Position numbers and translations under genes: made by a program. The notes below the pieces were generated by a model. The model made no database searches, had not been told where the DNA came from, and saw only the letters and a program-made list of their open reading frames with translations. From NCBI RefSeq assembly GCF_018205975.1, contig NZ_CP073577.1, forward strand, positions 620,001-684,000: a stretch of 64,000 bases of DNA. The letters run 5' to 3'. Numbering within the stretch: the stretch's first letter is position 1; each line of letters starts with the position of its first letter. The stretch is from Erythrobacter sp. JK5. GTDB lineage: Bacteria; Pseudomonadota; Alphaproteobacteria; Sphingomonadales; Sphingomonadaceae. Below, one piece after another: positions 1-8,132 of this stretch.

Positions 1-51
1 GCCCGGTCCGCCCATATTTTGAACCGCTGCAAGGCGAATTAGGGGAAATCC

Positions 52-1107
52 ATGTCCGTCAACACGAAGAACTGGCAGGAACTCAAGAAACCCAACACCC
101 TGGAAATCAAGGAAGGCGGCGACAAGTCCCGCAAGACCACCTTCGTTGCAGAACCGCTCGAGCGTGGCTTCGGCCTGACGCTCGGCAATGCGCTGCGCCG
201 GGTGCTGCTCTCCTCGCTCCAGGGTGCCGCGATCACGTCGATCAAGATCGAGAACGTGCTGCACGAATTTTCCTCGCTCGCAGGTGTGCGCGAGGACGTG
301 ACCGACATCGTCCTGAACGTGAAGCAGATCGCGCTCAAGATGGAAGGCGAAGGCCCCAAGCGGCTGCAGCTTTCCGCCACCGGCCCGGCCGAAGTGAAGG
401 CCGGAGACATCGCCGTTTCCGGCGACATCGAAGTGATGAACAAGGACCTCGTCCTGTGCCACCTCGATGAAGGCGCGACGCTGAACATGGAACTGACCGC
501 CGACGTGGGCAAGGGCTACTCGCCCGCGGTCCAGAACCGTCCGATCGATGCGCCGATCGGCCTGATCCCGGTCGATTCGCTCTACAGCCCGGTTCGCCAG
601 GTCAGCTACAAGGTCGAAAACGCGCGTGTCGGGCAGGAGCTCGACTACGACAAGCTTTCGCTGACGATCGAAACCGACGGCACCGTCACCCCGGAAGATG
701 CGGTGGCCTATGCCGCGCGTATCCTGCAGGATCAGCTGACGCTGTTCGTCCACTTCGAAGACGGCATTCCGCAGCCGCAGGCGGCCATGATCGGCCACGC
801 CGCGCAGCCGCAGGAAGACGATGCCAACCAGCTCAACCGTTACCTGCTCAAGAAGGTCGACGAGCTCGAGCTGTCGGTGCGGTCGGCCAACTGCCTCAAG
901 AACGACAACATCATCTATATCGGCGACCTGGTCCAGAAGACCGAAGCCGAGATGCTGCGCACGCCGAATTTCGGCCGCAAGTCGCTCAATGAGATCAAGG
1001 AAGTGCTTTCCAGCATGGGCCTGCGCCTCGGGATGGATATCCCTGGCTGGCCGCCGGAAAACATCGAGGAAATGGCCAAGAAGCTCGAACAGGAACTGCT
1101 TGGCTGA
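52..1107 (+). CDS. rpoA: DNA-directed RNA polymerase subunit alpha
   Basis: This encodes the alpha subunit of RNA polymerase, which dimerises to nucleate core assembly and binds UP elements and activators through its C-terminal domain. The 351-residue length is normal for alphaproteobacteria. The N-terminal dimerisation domain carries [16 protein letters not shown] at about residues 42-57. The C-terminal domain (about 265-335) has the helix-hairpin-helix stretch [17 protein letters not shown] followed by [13 protein letters not shown]. The ATG at 52 follows a GGGGAAA ribosome-binding site. It is followed by rplQ, the usual order at the end of the ribosomal protein block, but an intrinsic terminator-like hairpin lies between the two genes. 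Confidence 0.99.
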   Translation: MSVNTKNWQELKKPNTLEIKEGGDKSRKTTFVAEPLERGFGLTLGNALRRVLLSSLQGAAITSIKIENVLHEFSSLAGVREDVTDIVLNVKQIALKMEGEGPKRLQLSATGPAEVKAGDIAVSGDIEVMNKDLVLCHLDEGATLNMELTADVGKGYSPAVQNRPIDAPIGLIPVDSLYSPVRQVSYKVENARVGQELDYDKLSLTIETDGTVTPEDAVAYAARILQDQLTLFVHFEDGIPQPQAAMIGHAAQPQEDDANQLNRYLLKKVDELELSVRSANCLKNDNIIYIGDLVQKTEAEMLRTPNFGRKSLNEIKEVLSSMGLRLGMDIPGWPPENIEEMAKKLEQELLG

Positions 1108-1118
1108 CGATGCTGTGA

Positions 1119-1148
1119 GCTCCTGCGGAAGCAGGAGCCCGGTTTTTT
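1119..1148 (+). terminator. Intrinsic terminator-like hairpin between rpoA and rplQ
   Basis: A perfect 8-bp stem GCTCCTGC/GCAGGAGC (1119-1126 and 1131-1138) with a GGAA tetraloop is followed by CCGG and six T. This is the classical form of a Rho-independent terminator. It starts 12 nt after the rpoA stop codon. Confidence 0.8.
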
Positions 1149-1156
1149 CGCACAGG

Positions 1157-1177
1157 GCTCCGGATCAAGTCCGGAGC
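1157..1177. repeat. Palindromic intergenic repeat, GGATCAAGTCC type
   Basis: An 8-bp inverted repeat GCTCCGGA/TCCGGAGC is separated by TCAAG. It resembles the short palindromic repeats scattered between genes in sphingomonads. A partial related copy (CTGATCCGGACC) lies near 1202-1213. Together they fill most of the rpoA-rplQ gap. Confidence 0.5.
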
Positions 1178-1262
1178 GCACATAGGGCGATGGTCTGGAG
1201 CCCTGATCCGGACCAGCTACGGGCTACCTGATACGGGCCCATATCGAACGAAGGAAGATACG

Positions 1263-1685
1263 ATGCGTCACGGAATTTCGCAGCGCAAGCTGAGCCGCAA
1301 GTCGGGCCACCGCAAGGCCCTGTTCCGCAACATGGCTGCCGCGCTCATCAAGCACGAACAGATCCAGACCACGCTGCCCAAGGCGAAGGAACTGCGTCCC
1401 TATATCGAAAAGCTCATCACGCTGGCCAAGCGCGGCGGTCTGTCGAATCGTCGCCTCGCCCAGGCGCGGCTGCTCGACGAGACCCAGCTCAAGAAGCTGT
1501 TCGATGTGCTGGCCGAGCGGTACAGCGACCGTGAAGGTGGCTACACCCGCATCATCAAGGCCGGTTACCGCGCCAGCGACAGTGCGCAGATGGCGATCAT
1601 CGAATTCGTCGACCGCGACCCCGATGCGAAGGGGCAGGACAGCGGCCCGGACATGAGCGAAGCGAGCGAATACGAAGACGCGTAG
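1263..1685 (+). CDS. rplQ: 50S ribosomal protein L17
   Basis: L17 is a large-subunit ribosomal protein near the peptide exit tunnel. The N-terminus [20 protein letters not shown] and the segment [20 protein letters not shown] are diagnostic for the family. At 140 residues it has a short acidic C-terminal extension ([11 protein letters not shown]) beyond the roughly 120-residue core, which is common in alphaproteobacteria. The ATG at 1263 follows AAGGAAG. The gene normally follows rpoA in one transcript. Here the 155-bp gap contains a terminator hairpin and palindromic repeats, so part of its transcription may be independent or depend on readthrough. Confidence 0.98.
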   Translation: MRHGISQRKLSRKSGHRKALFRNMAAALIKHEQIQTTLPKAKELRPYIEKLITLAKRGGLSNRRLAQARLLDETQLKKLFDVLAERYSDREGGYTRIIKAGYRASDSAQMAIIEFVDRDPDAKGQDSGPDMSEASEYEDA

Positions 1686-1752
1686 GCACCGGCCGTCACC
1701 TTGGCGAAAGCTCGGGGTCCAGGGCGGCTAGGTGACACGGAGCAGCTTGAGG

Positions 1753-1775
1753 TCCCGGCTTACGCCGGGATGACG
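1753..1775. repeat. Palindromic repeat related to the copies around sucD
   Basis: TCCCGGC-TTAC-GCCGGGA forms a 7-bp hairpin and is followed by TGACG. Core and flank match the repeat units at 19283-19310 and 19670-19697, so the same dispersed family is present here between rplQ and the GbsR-type regulator. Confidence 0.6.
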
Positions 1776-1827
1776 AAGCCATAGAGGGGCCGGCGGGGCG
1801 ATCCGCTGGCCCCTTTGCTTTGCGCGC

Positions 1828-1856
1828 TTGACTTTCCTGCGGAATAGTCTGATATT
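1828..1856 (+). promoter_or_regulatory. Promoter of the GbsR-family regulator operon
   Basis: TTGACT (1828-1833) is separated by exactly 17 bp from GATATT (1851-1856), a plausible sigma-70 pair. The expected start of transcription, about 7 nt downstream, falls at or next to the ATG at 1863. No Shine-Dalgarno sequence is visible, so the transcript may be leaderless. Confidence 0.6.
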
Positions 1857-1874
1857 TCTGTCATGACAGAAATA
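1853..1874. promoter_or_regulatory. Perfect 22-bp palindromic operator centred on the regulator's start codon
   Basis: The 22 bases form a perfect inverted repeat whose half-site is TATTTCTGTCA. It overlaps the -10 element and the ATG (1863-1865) lies at its centre. This fits an operator bound by the dimeric winged-helix regulator encoded immediately downstream, giving autorepression. That is inference from position and symmetry. Confidence 0.7.
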
Positions 1875-2429
1875 CGTGTCGAGTCGGAACTTTCGCCTTC
1901 GGTGGCCCGGTTCGTCCTCCACTGGGGCGATCTTGGCGGGCAATGGGGCGTGAACCGTTCGGTGGCGCAGATCCACGCGCTGCTGTTCATCGCCGACGAT
2001 CCGCTCACTGCCGAGGAGATCGCGGAAAAGCTCGGCATGGCGCGGTCCAATGTGTCCAATTCGATCAAGGAGCTGCTCGGCTGGCGGCTGATCCACCGCG
2101 TGCCGGTGATGGGCGACCGGCGCGATCACTTCACCGCCGAAAGCGACATCTGGGAGATGGCGACCCGCATCGCACAGGGGCGCAAGGCGCGCGAGATCGA
2201 CCCGGCCGAAGAGGCGCTGAGGCTGTGCAATGCGGAGGCAGAGCACGATCCCCATCTCAGCCCGCAGGCGAAGGAGAAACTCGCCGCGATGCTCGACTTC
2301 GTCACCACCATGTCGCGCTGGCACGACGAGATGCTGAAGGTTCCGAAACCGGCGCTGACCGCGCTGATCAGGATGGGTTCGGGCATCACGAGGCTGATCA
2401 ACTGGAGGCCGGGCAAGGGGTCCGAATAG
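1863..2429 (+). CDS. GbsR/MarR family transcriptional regulator
   Basis: This 188-residue winged-helix regulator belongs to the GbsR branch of the MarR superfamily. GVNRSVAQIHALLFI is followed by the DNA-binding helices in LTAEEIAEKLGMARSNVSNS (about residues 48-67) and by the wing region VPVMGDRRDHF. The C-terminal half is helical and probably mediates dimerisation. It is the first gene of an apparent operon with the DUF4166, saccharopine-dehydrogenase-like and serine hydrolase genes (gap 27 bp, then overlaps). A perfect palindrome centred on its start codon suggests autoregulation. The ligand cannot be told from sequence. GbsR relatives in Bacillus sense choline, but there are no choline genes here. 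Confidence 0.88.
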   Translation: MTEIRVESELSPSVARFVLHWGDLGGQWGVNRSVAQIHALLFIADDPLTAEEIAEKLGMARSNVSNSIKELLGWRLIHRVPVMGDRRDHFTAESDIWEMATRIAQGRKAREIDPAEEALRLCNAEAEHDPHLSPQAKEKLAAMLDFVTTMSRWHDEMLKVPKPALTALIRMGSGITRLINWRPGKGSE

Positions 2430-2456
2430 TCACGCAACCCGCGAAAGGGGGGCATC

Positions 2457-3134
2457 ATGAAACCGCAGATTGCCAAACGCGTTCCGCCGATCCCGCAGCC
2501 GGATGATCGGGCGACCGACAAGGGCAGCGCGGCCTACGATGCCCGGTTCCGGCGTCTGATCGTCAGTCACGCCTGGGCGAACCTGCCCGAGGCGGTGCGG
2601 CAGCGCTTTTCCAAGCGGATCGAGGGTGAACGGGTGGCGATCTATCCCGGCGTGATCCGCGCGGCCCGGTGTTCGCGGATCGGCCGGGCGCTGGCGCAGC
2701 TGTGCCGGATCGTCGGTGCACCGCTGCCGCTGGGGTGCGATTGCGGAGTGCCGGCTGCAGTCTCGGTGTCCGAGGATCGTGACGGTGGCGGGCAATGCTG
2801 GACCCGGGTCTATGGCCGCAGGCGCGGCTTCCCGCAGGTGATCCACAGCGCCAAGCGCTTCGCGGGGCCGACCGGGCTCGAGGAGCATATCGGTTGCGGG
2901 ATCGGCATGGCGCTGCGGGTGAAGGCGATCGCGAACGGGCTCGAGTTCCGCAGCGACCACTATTTCGTCGAGGCGCTCGGATACCGCCTGCGCTTCCCGC
3001 GCTGGCTCGAACCCGGCGTCACCGTGGTGCAGCACCGCGACGAAGGGGAGGGCGGGTTCGTCTTCTCGCTCGCGTTGATCCATCCCTGGCTGGGCGAACT
3101 CGTCTACCAGGAAGGAGCGTTCCGCGATGCATGA
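2457..3134 (+). CDS. DUF4166 domain-containing protein
   Basis: This 225-residue soluble protein has no signal peptide. The sequence (FSKRIEGERVAIYPGVI, then GGGQCWTRVY, HIGCGIGMALRVKAI and LALIHPWLGELVYQEGAF) has the layout of DUF4166 proteins. In other bacteria that domain is often fused to, or encoded beside, a saccharopine-dehydrogenase-like protein. Here the next gene is such a protein and overlaps by 8 nt (3127-3134), supporting translational coupling and joint function. A strong AAGGGGGG precedes the ATG at 2457. The biochemical role is unknown. Confidence 0.8.
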   Translation: MKPQIAKRVPPIPQPDDRATDKGSAAYDARFRRLIVSHAWANLPEAVRQRFSKRIEGERVAIYPGVIRAARCSRIGRALAQLCRIVGAPLPLGCDCGVPAAVSVSEDRDGGGQCWTRVYGRRRGFPQVIHSAKRFAGPTGLEEHIGCGIGMALRVKAIANGLEFRSDHYFVEALGYRLRFPRWLEPGVTVVQHRDEGEGGFVFSLALIHPWLGELVYQEGAFRDA

Positions 3135-4290
3135 ACGACAATTGGAGGTCCTGATCCTCGGCGCGAGCGGCGTGTTCGGTTCGCGGCTGGCGGAACTGGC
3201 GAGCCGCGAGGCCGGGATCGGGCTGACGCTGGCGGCGCGCAATCGCGACAGGCTCGAACGCATCGCCGATGCGCTCGCGCCGCGACCGCGCTGCGTCGCG
3301 CTCGATCGCGACCGGCTGACCGCGCTCGACCTCGCCGGTTACGACCTCGTGATCGATGCCGCGGGGCCGTTCCAGGCTTCGCACAGCCGCGTGATCGAAT
3401 CCGCGCTTGCAGCCGGCGTGGATTACCTCGATCTCGCCGACGGGCGCGCGTTCGTTCGCGATTTCCCGCGCTTCGACGAGGTTGCGAAGGGAGCGGGTGT
3501 GGCGCTGACCACCGGCGCCAGCTCAATCCCCGCGCTGAGCCATGCGGTGATCGACGAGTGCACCGCCGGGTGGCAGCATATCGACCATCTGCGGATCGGC
3601 ATCTACCCCGGCAACCGGGCGCCGCGCGGCCTGTCGGTGGTCGAGGCGATCCTGTCCTATGTCGGCAAGCCGGTCCGCGTCATGCGCGACGGGCGCTGGC
3701 AGGACATGAGCGGTTGGGGGATGACGCATCGCGAGGACATCCCCGGCCTCGGCAAACGCTGGGCGAGCGTATGCGACACACCCGAGCAGGATCTGCTGGT
3801 GGATCGCTACGCTCCGCGCGAGGGGGCCGAGTTCTTCGCCGGGCTCGAACTGTCGATCCTGCATCTTGGCCTGGCTCTGCTGTCGCTGCCGGTCCGGTGG
3901 GGTTGGGTCGCAAGCCTGCGCCCGATCGCGCGGCCGATGCTGGCGGTGGCGAAGTGGTTCATTCCGTTCGGCTCTGACAGGGGCGCGATGACGGTGTGCG
4001 CTCGCGGTACGGACGCGGTCGGCGATGTGGTGACGCGGCGCTGGGTGCTCGGAGCCGACGCCAATCGCGGGCCCTACGTGCCGGTGCTGGCGGCAGTGGC
4101 GATGATCCGGCGCTATCGCGACGGCATGCGACCGCCCCCGGGGGCGCGAGCATGCTCGGGAATGCTGAAGCTGGCGGATTTCGCCCACGATTTTGCGCGG
4201 CTCGGGATGACCCACGAGGTGTTCGACGACGCCGGACGGGCGATAGGCTTTGACTCGCAGGAACGCTCGCGCCAATCCTGCGCGGCATGA
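3127..4290 (+). CDS. Saccharopine dehydrogenase-like NAD(P)-binding protein
   Basis: A 387-residue protein with an N-terminal Rossmann fold: VLILGASGVFGSRLAEL is the dinucleotide-binding loop, followed by DLVIDAAGPFQ and the segment GVDYLDLADGRAF typical of saccharopine dehydrogenase-like and trans-acting enoyl reductase-like proteins. The middle and C-terminal part has hydrophobic stretches (ILHLGLALLSLPVRWGW) suggesting membrane association. It overlaps the DUF4166 gene upstream by 8 nt and shares an ATGA with the next gene. The family includes lysine-pathway enzymes and lipid-modifying reductases. The DUF4166 link argues against a lysine role. Substrate is unknown. Confidence 0.8.
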   Translation: MHERQLEVLILGASGVFGSRLAELASREAGIGLTLAARNRDRLERIADALAPRPRCVALDRDRLTALDLAGYDLVIDAAGPFQASHSRVIESALAAGVDYLDLADGRAFVRDFPRFDEVAKGAGVALTTGASSIPALSHAVIDECTAGWQHIDHLRIGIYPGNRAPRGLSVVEAILSYVGKPVRVMRDGRWQDMSGWGMTHREDIPGLGKRWASVCDTPEQDLLVDRYAPREGAEFFAGLELSILHLGLALLSLPVRWGWVASLRPIARPMLAVAKWFIPFGSDRGAMTVCARGTDAVGDVVTRRWVLGADANRGPYVPVLAAVAMIRRYRDGMRPPPGARACSGMLKLADFAHDFARLGMTHEVFDDAGRAIGFDSQERSRQSCAA

Positions 4291-5711
4291 TCCGCACCAC
4301 GATTGCCGCAGCGGCAGCGCTGCTTCTCGCCAGCCCGCTTGTCGCCCAGTCCGCACAGGATGAACTCGACGCGCGCTACGACCGCGCGCTTGCGGCCGGG
4401 TACAAGGCATTGTTCCTGTGCAGCGCGATCGCCATTGCCGAACGCAACGGAGCATCGCGCACTCCGGAAAGTGTCCACCAATGGGAGCTGAGCGGGATTC
4501 AGGCCCCGCTCGATGAGATCGTGCGCGAACTTTCCTACAGGATCGTACGCCGACCGACCGGCCAGATCGCGCAGGTCGCAGTCGAATGGGCCGACGACAT
4601 GCCTGATCGCATCGCCGCCTATTACGGGCCGCAGACGGGGTGTTCGGTGCTGCCGATTGGCGCGCCCGAGACCGTGGTCAATTCCGATGCGCCGGTTGCC
4701 ATGCCGGAACCGCACAGTGACGAGCTACTGACGTTCGACATCGAAGCCCGCGATGGCGCGGCGATGCCGGATGCCCGCGAACGCAGCCCGCTCGAACGCG
4801 CGCTCGAGAACGCGATGACCGGCACCTATGGCGAGGGCACCCGGACGACCGCCGCGCTCGTGCGGCAGCACGGCGTCACCGATGGGCTGACCGAGCGCGC
4901 CCGCTATGCTCCGGGTTTCAGCGAGAACACCCCGCAGCGCACCTGGTCGGTCGCCAAGAGCATCGCCGCCACGTTGGTGGGCGCGGCGGTGCAATCGGGC
5001 GAATTCTCGGTCGATCAGCCGATCGGCCTCAATTACTGGCGTTCGGGCGGGGCGACCGATGCGCGCCGCGCGATCACGATCGATCACGCGCTGCGCATGG
5101 CCAGCGGCAGATATTCCGACACGCCGGGCAACCGCACCGATCCGCTCTATTGGGGCGGTGCAACGGTTGACGAGAGCGCGACCCACTGGCCGCTGATCGC
5201 CCAACCCGGCACGGTCTATCGCTATGCGAACAACGACACGCTGATGGCGGTGAAGGCGATCGAGGCGTATCTGCAGTATTATCCGCCGGCGGAATTCTTC
5301 GTCAGGCTCGGCATGGACCACACCGTCGCCGAAACCGACATTCGCGGGAATTACGTGCTGTCGAGCCAGGTGTGGTCGACCGCGAGCGATCTCGCGACGC
5401 TCGGGCAGCTGTATCTCGAGGATGGCGTGTGGAAGGGAGAGCGACTGCTGCCCGAGAACTGGCGCGAATACGTGTCCACCCCGTCGGGACCGCAGCCGGG
5501 CGGTGCCTTCGGCTATGGCGCGGGGTGGTGGCTGCTCAACGCTTCCGAAGGCGTGCCGCCCGATACCTTTGCCGCGTTCGGCAATCGCGGGCAGTATCTG
5601 GTGGTTGTCCCGAGCCGCAAAGTCGTGATCGTAAGGCGCGGCGAAGACAGGGTCGGCACGCGTTTCGATATCGCGGCTTTCACGCGCGACGTGCTGGCGG
5701 CTCTCGATTGA
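4287..5711 (+). CDS. Exported serine hydrolase of the beta-lactamase/class C fold
   Basis: This 474-residue protein starts with a signal peptide (TTIAAAAALLLASPLVAQ). The penicillin-binding fold is shown by the nucleophile motif RTWSVAKSIAATLVG (SxxK, about residue 220), the YANNDT motif equivalent to YxN, and the C-terminal FGYGAGWWL region. An N-terminal domain of about 170 residues precedes the hydrolase domain. ATG 4287 overlaps the upstream stop codon (ATGA), so it is the last gene of the regulator operon. Members include esterases, peptidases and beta-lactamase-like enzymes. Substrate cannot be assigned. Confidence 0.85.
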   Translation: MIRTTIAAAAALLLASPLVAQSAQDELDARYDRALAAGYKALFLCSAIAIAERNGASRTPESVHQWELSGIQAPLDEIVRELSYRIVRRPTGQIAQVAVEWADDMPDRIAAYYGPQTGCSVLPIGAPETVVNSDAPVAMPEPHSDELLTFDIEARDGAAMPDARERSPLERALENAMTGTYGEGTRTTAALVRQHGVTDGLTERARYAPGFSENTPQRTWSVAKSIAATLVGAAVQSGEFSVDQPIGLNYWRSGGATDARRAITIDHALRMASGRYSDTPGNRTDPLYWGGATVDESATHWPLIAQPGTVYRYANNDTLMAVKAIEAYLQYYPPAEFFVRLGMDHTVAETDIRGNYVLSSQVWSTASDLATLGQLYLEDGVWKGERLLPENWREYVSTPSGPQPGGAFGYGAGWWLLNASEGVPPDTFAAFGNRGQYLVVVPSRKVVIVRRGEDRVGTRFDIAAFTRDVLAALD

Positions 5712-5856
5712 GCCGGAGCGCGGACGTTCAGAAAAAGGCCCCTTAACCTGAACACTCGCTGCAAGGGCGCTTCAGGCTCGGCACAAGGCGAATCATTCAT
5801 AAGGCCCTCGAAGCCGGGATACCCCCGTTCCGGCGAAACCCGAGGACGAAACCCTT

Positions 5857-6405
5857 ATGAAGACTCTGAAACAGACTCTCGCCAAAGGCACGCTCGGGAC
5901 TGTCGCGGCTGGCGCGATGGCCCTGGCGACCGCCACCCCTGCCGCAGCCGACGATTATCGCGATCGCGGCGGTATTGATGCCGGAGACGTGATCGCGGGA
6001 GCGGTCGTGATCGGCGGGATCGCCGCGCTCGCGGGCGCCTTCGACAAGGACAAGGACTATCGCTACCGCGACCGCCGCGACAGGTATCGCGGTTACCGGT
6101 ATCGCGGCGACGGTTACGGCTACAAGCACGGCTATCGCGGCACCAATCCGCGCCGCGCGGTCCAACGCTGTGTCAACGCGGCCGAGCGCCAGGCGCGCCG
6201 CTTCGGCGGATGGCGCTACGCCGATGTCACCCAGATCCGCGATGTCGACCGGACCCGCAACGGCTTCCGCGTGAAGGGCCGGATCGAAGTCGGAGGCTCG
6301 CGCGGCTATCGCGGACGTGATTTCGACCGTGGCCGCTTCACCTGCTGGTTCGACGGTCGCGGCCGGCCGCAGGTCGACTTCAAGAACCTGCGCGGCCTGC
6401 GCTGA
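5857..6405 (+). CDS. Small exported Arg/Tyr/Asp-rich protein, tandem paralogue 1
   Basis: A 182-residue hypothetical protein with a clear signal peptide ending near TATPAAADD. The mature part has a short hydrophobic helix AGDVIAGAVVIGGIAALAG, a low-complexity linker of repeated YR/RD units (DYRYRDRRDRYRGYRYRG) and a C-terminal domain of about 80 residues starting RAVQRCVNAAERQARR and containing two cysteines. The following gene has the same architecture, so the two probably arose by tandem duplication. Function is unknown. Such proteins are frequent in sphingomonads and are predicted periplasmic or envelope-associated. AGGA precedes the ATG. Confidence 0.8.
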   Translation: MKTLKQTLAKGTLGTVAAGAMALATATPAAADDYRDRGGIDAGDVIAGAVVIGGIAALAGAFDKDKDYRYRDRRDRYRGYRYRGDGYGYKHGYRGTNPRRAVQRCVNAAERQARRFGGWRYADVTQIRDVDRTRNGFRVKGRIEVGGSRGYRGRDFDRGRFTCWFDGRGRPQVDFKNLRGLR

Positions 6406-6430
6406 GCGGGACGCGAGGGTTCTTCCCATG

Positions 6431-6448
6431 ACCCTTGGGGGTTTTTTT
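6431..6448 (+). terminator. Weak intrinsic terminator after the first exported paralogue
   Basis: ACCC-TTGG-GGGT makes a short stem directly followed by six further T. ACCCTTGG (6431-6438) can alternatively pair with CCAAGGGT at 6470-6477, enclosing the T-run in a larger loop. Both structures are within 75 nt of the stop codon at 6405. Confidence 0.45.
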
Positions 6449-6614
6449 CCGCGCTGCATGGCGCAGCCTCCAAGGGTCTCCAAATCCGACACCATCCGCG
6501 CTATGATCGCGCAGACGCTCACGGCGGTTCAGGCGCGCGTAAGCCTGAACCGCCTAGGCGCATTGCGTATCAGGGCGATTGGTGGCCGCTCGTGTTGAAA
6601 CAGGAGGGAGCGTA

Positions 6615-7454
6615 ATGGCTCACATTTCTCGTTTCGGGGCGCTGGCCGGGCTTATCGCCGCCGCTTCGATGGCATCCACCCCCGCATTCGCCGCCGACCT
6701 GCCCGACGGGCTTGTCATCCAGCCGGCCGATGCGAGCGCGGTGTTCGCCGATTTCGATTCCACCACCTATGACGCCGACACCGATATCGCCCAGCGCCAT
6801 CGCGGCTGGGGCTGGCGACGCGGCTGGCGGCGGCATCGCCGCGGCGTGCGCGCGGGCGATGTGCTCGCGGGCGTGCTGATCCTCGGCGGGATCGCTGCAG
6901 TGGCGAGCGCCGCCAACGACAACCGCCGCCGCGAGCGCGACGTCGTGATCGTCGATCGCGATCGCGACTACGATTACGATCGCCGCGACGATCGTCGCTA
7001 TGACAGGCGCGACGACCGGCGCGGGTCGGGTGCGAGCGGGCTCGACAGTGCGGTTTCGCAATGCCTCGACCGGATCGAGCGCGATGTCCGCGTCGACAGC
7101 GTCGACAGCGTCGATCGCACCGGCGAAGGCTGGCTGGTGACCGGATCGCTGTTCAACGGAACGGGCTTCGCCTGCCGGATCGGCAACGATGGGCGGATCG
7201 CCGACATCGATTACGGCGGCCTCGCCGATCGCGGCGAGTTCGACGAGAGCGGTCTCGCGGAATTCGAAGCCGAAGGGCAGCTTGACGACAGCACTTATCG
7301 CGCCGCGCGCGGTTCGGTCGCGGCCGAGCCGACCCGCCGCATTGCGCGGGCGGAAATCCCTGCCGACGCTGCGCCGGCCTATCCGGGCGGGCTCGCGCCG
7401 GGGCAGACCATTCCCGAAACCGCGGACAAGATCGACGGCGATCTCGACGACTGA
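6615..7454 (+). CDS. Exported Arg/Asp-rich protein, tandem paralogue 2
   Basis: A 279-residue exported protein. The start at 6615 was chosen over an in-frame GTG upstream because AGGAGGG lies 7 nt before it and the signal peptide begins there (MAHISRFGALAGLIAAASMA). The architecture matches the preceding gene: AGDVLAGVLILGGIAAVAS helix, a linker of RD/DY repeats (DYDYDRRDDRRYDRRDD) and a cysteine-containing C-terminal domain (AVSQCLDRIERDVR, then TGEGWLVTGSLFNG). It carries a further acidic tail of about 75 residues. Function is unknown. It may act in the periplasm or bind envelope polymers through its charged linker, which is speculation. Confidence 0.78.
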   Translation: MAHISRFGALAGLIAAASMASTPAFAADLPDGLVIQPADASAVFADFDSTTYDADTDIAQRHRGWGWRRGWRRHRRGVRAGDVLAGVLILGGIAAVASAANDNRRRERDVVIVDRDRDYDYDRRDDRRYDRRDDRRGSGASGLDSAVSQCLDRIERDVRVDSVDSVDRTGEGWLVTGSLFNGTGFACRIGNDGRIADIDYGGLADRGEFDESGLAEFEAEGQLDDSTYRAARGSVAAEPTRRIARAEIPADAAPAYPGGLAPGQTIPETADKIDGDLDD

Positions 7455-8132
7455 CTAGTTCGGGGGCGAAGTCGGCGCGGGGTTATGGTCTTCCCCGCGC
7501 CGCCTTTCCCCGTAATGGGGTAATCCCAATTGCCAGTGGATGGCCGCGCCGCGCAGCGCGAACCCGGCGGCGAAGCCCGCTCCCCACACAATCCCGTTCG
7601 ACAGGCCCAGCATCGGTGCGGCCAGCATCCCGGCGACCGTCAGCGACGCGCTGAGCGCGGCGGCGGTGACGTAGAGTTCGGGCTGCATGATGATCGAAGG
7701 CCGCCCGGCGACAACATCGCGGATGATGCCGCCGACGCAGCCGGTAATGATACCCATCAGCGCCGCCGGAACGGGCGGCACGCCATAGGCCATGGCCTTT
7801 GCCGTGCCGAGCACCGCATAAGCGGCGAGGCCGATGCCGTCGGCATAGTCGAACAGCCTGCCCTGCCACAGGCGCACCGGGGTGAACCAGGCGATCAGCG
7901 CGGTGCCCAGGCACACCGGCGCGACCCAGCCATCGGTCATCCAGAATACCGGCGCACCGATCAGCAGATCGCGCACCGTCCCGCCGCCGACGCCGGTGAC
8001 CAGCGCGAAGAACGCCATCGTCACGAAGGTTTGCCGCTCGCGCGCCGCCACGACAGCACCCGACAGCGCGAAGATCGCGATGCCGACGATATCGAGCCAG
8101 TCGAGGATCGGGGTGAGGACTTCCCCGTTCAT
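7455..8132 (-). CDS. Trimeric intracellular cation (TRIC) channel family protein, YadS/UPF0126 type
   Basis: A 225-residue membrane protein of two tandem UPF0126/TRIC repeats with about seven hydrophobic helices. Repeat 1 has GIAIFALSGAVVAARE and VTGVGGGTVRDLLIG. Repeat 2 has AYAVLGTAKAMAYG and ITGCVGGIIRDVVAGRPS. The paired glycine-rich GGGxxRD motifs are family hallmarks. Prokaryotic members form potassium-permeable trimers or have been linked to amino-acid handling. The open frame runs further upstream, but the ATG at 8132 starts the conserved domain and overlaps the PepSY gene stop as ATGA, indicating coupled translation. Confidence 0.9.
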   Translation of the reverse strand: MNGEVLTPILDWLDIVGIAIFALSGAVVAARERQTFVTMAFFALVTGVGGGTVRDLLIGAPVFWMTDGWVAPVCLGTALIAWFTPVRLWQGRLFDYADGIGLAAYAVLGTAKAMAYGVPPVPAALMGIITGCVGGIIRDVVAGRPSIIMQPELYVTAAALSASLTVAGMLAAPMLGLSNGIVWGAGFAAGFALRGAAIHWQLGLPHYGERRRGEDHNPAPTSPPN

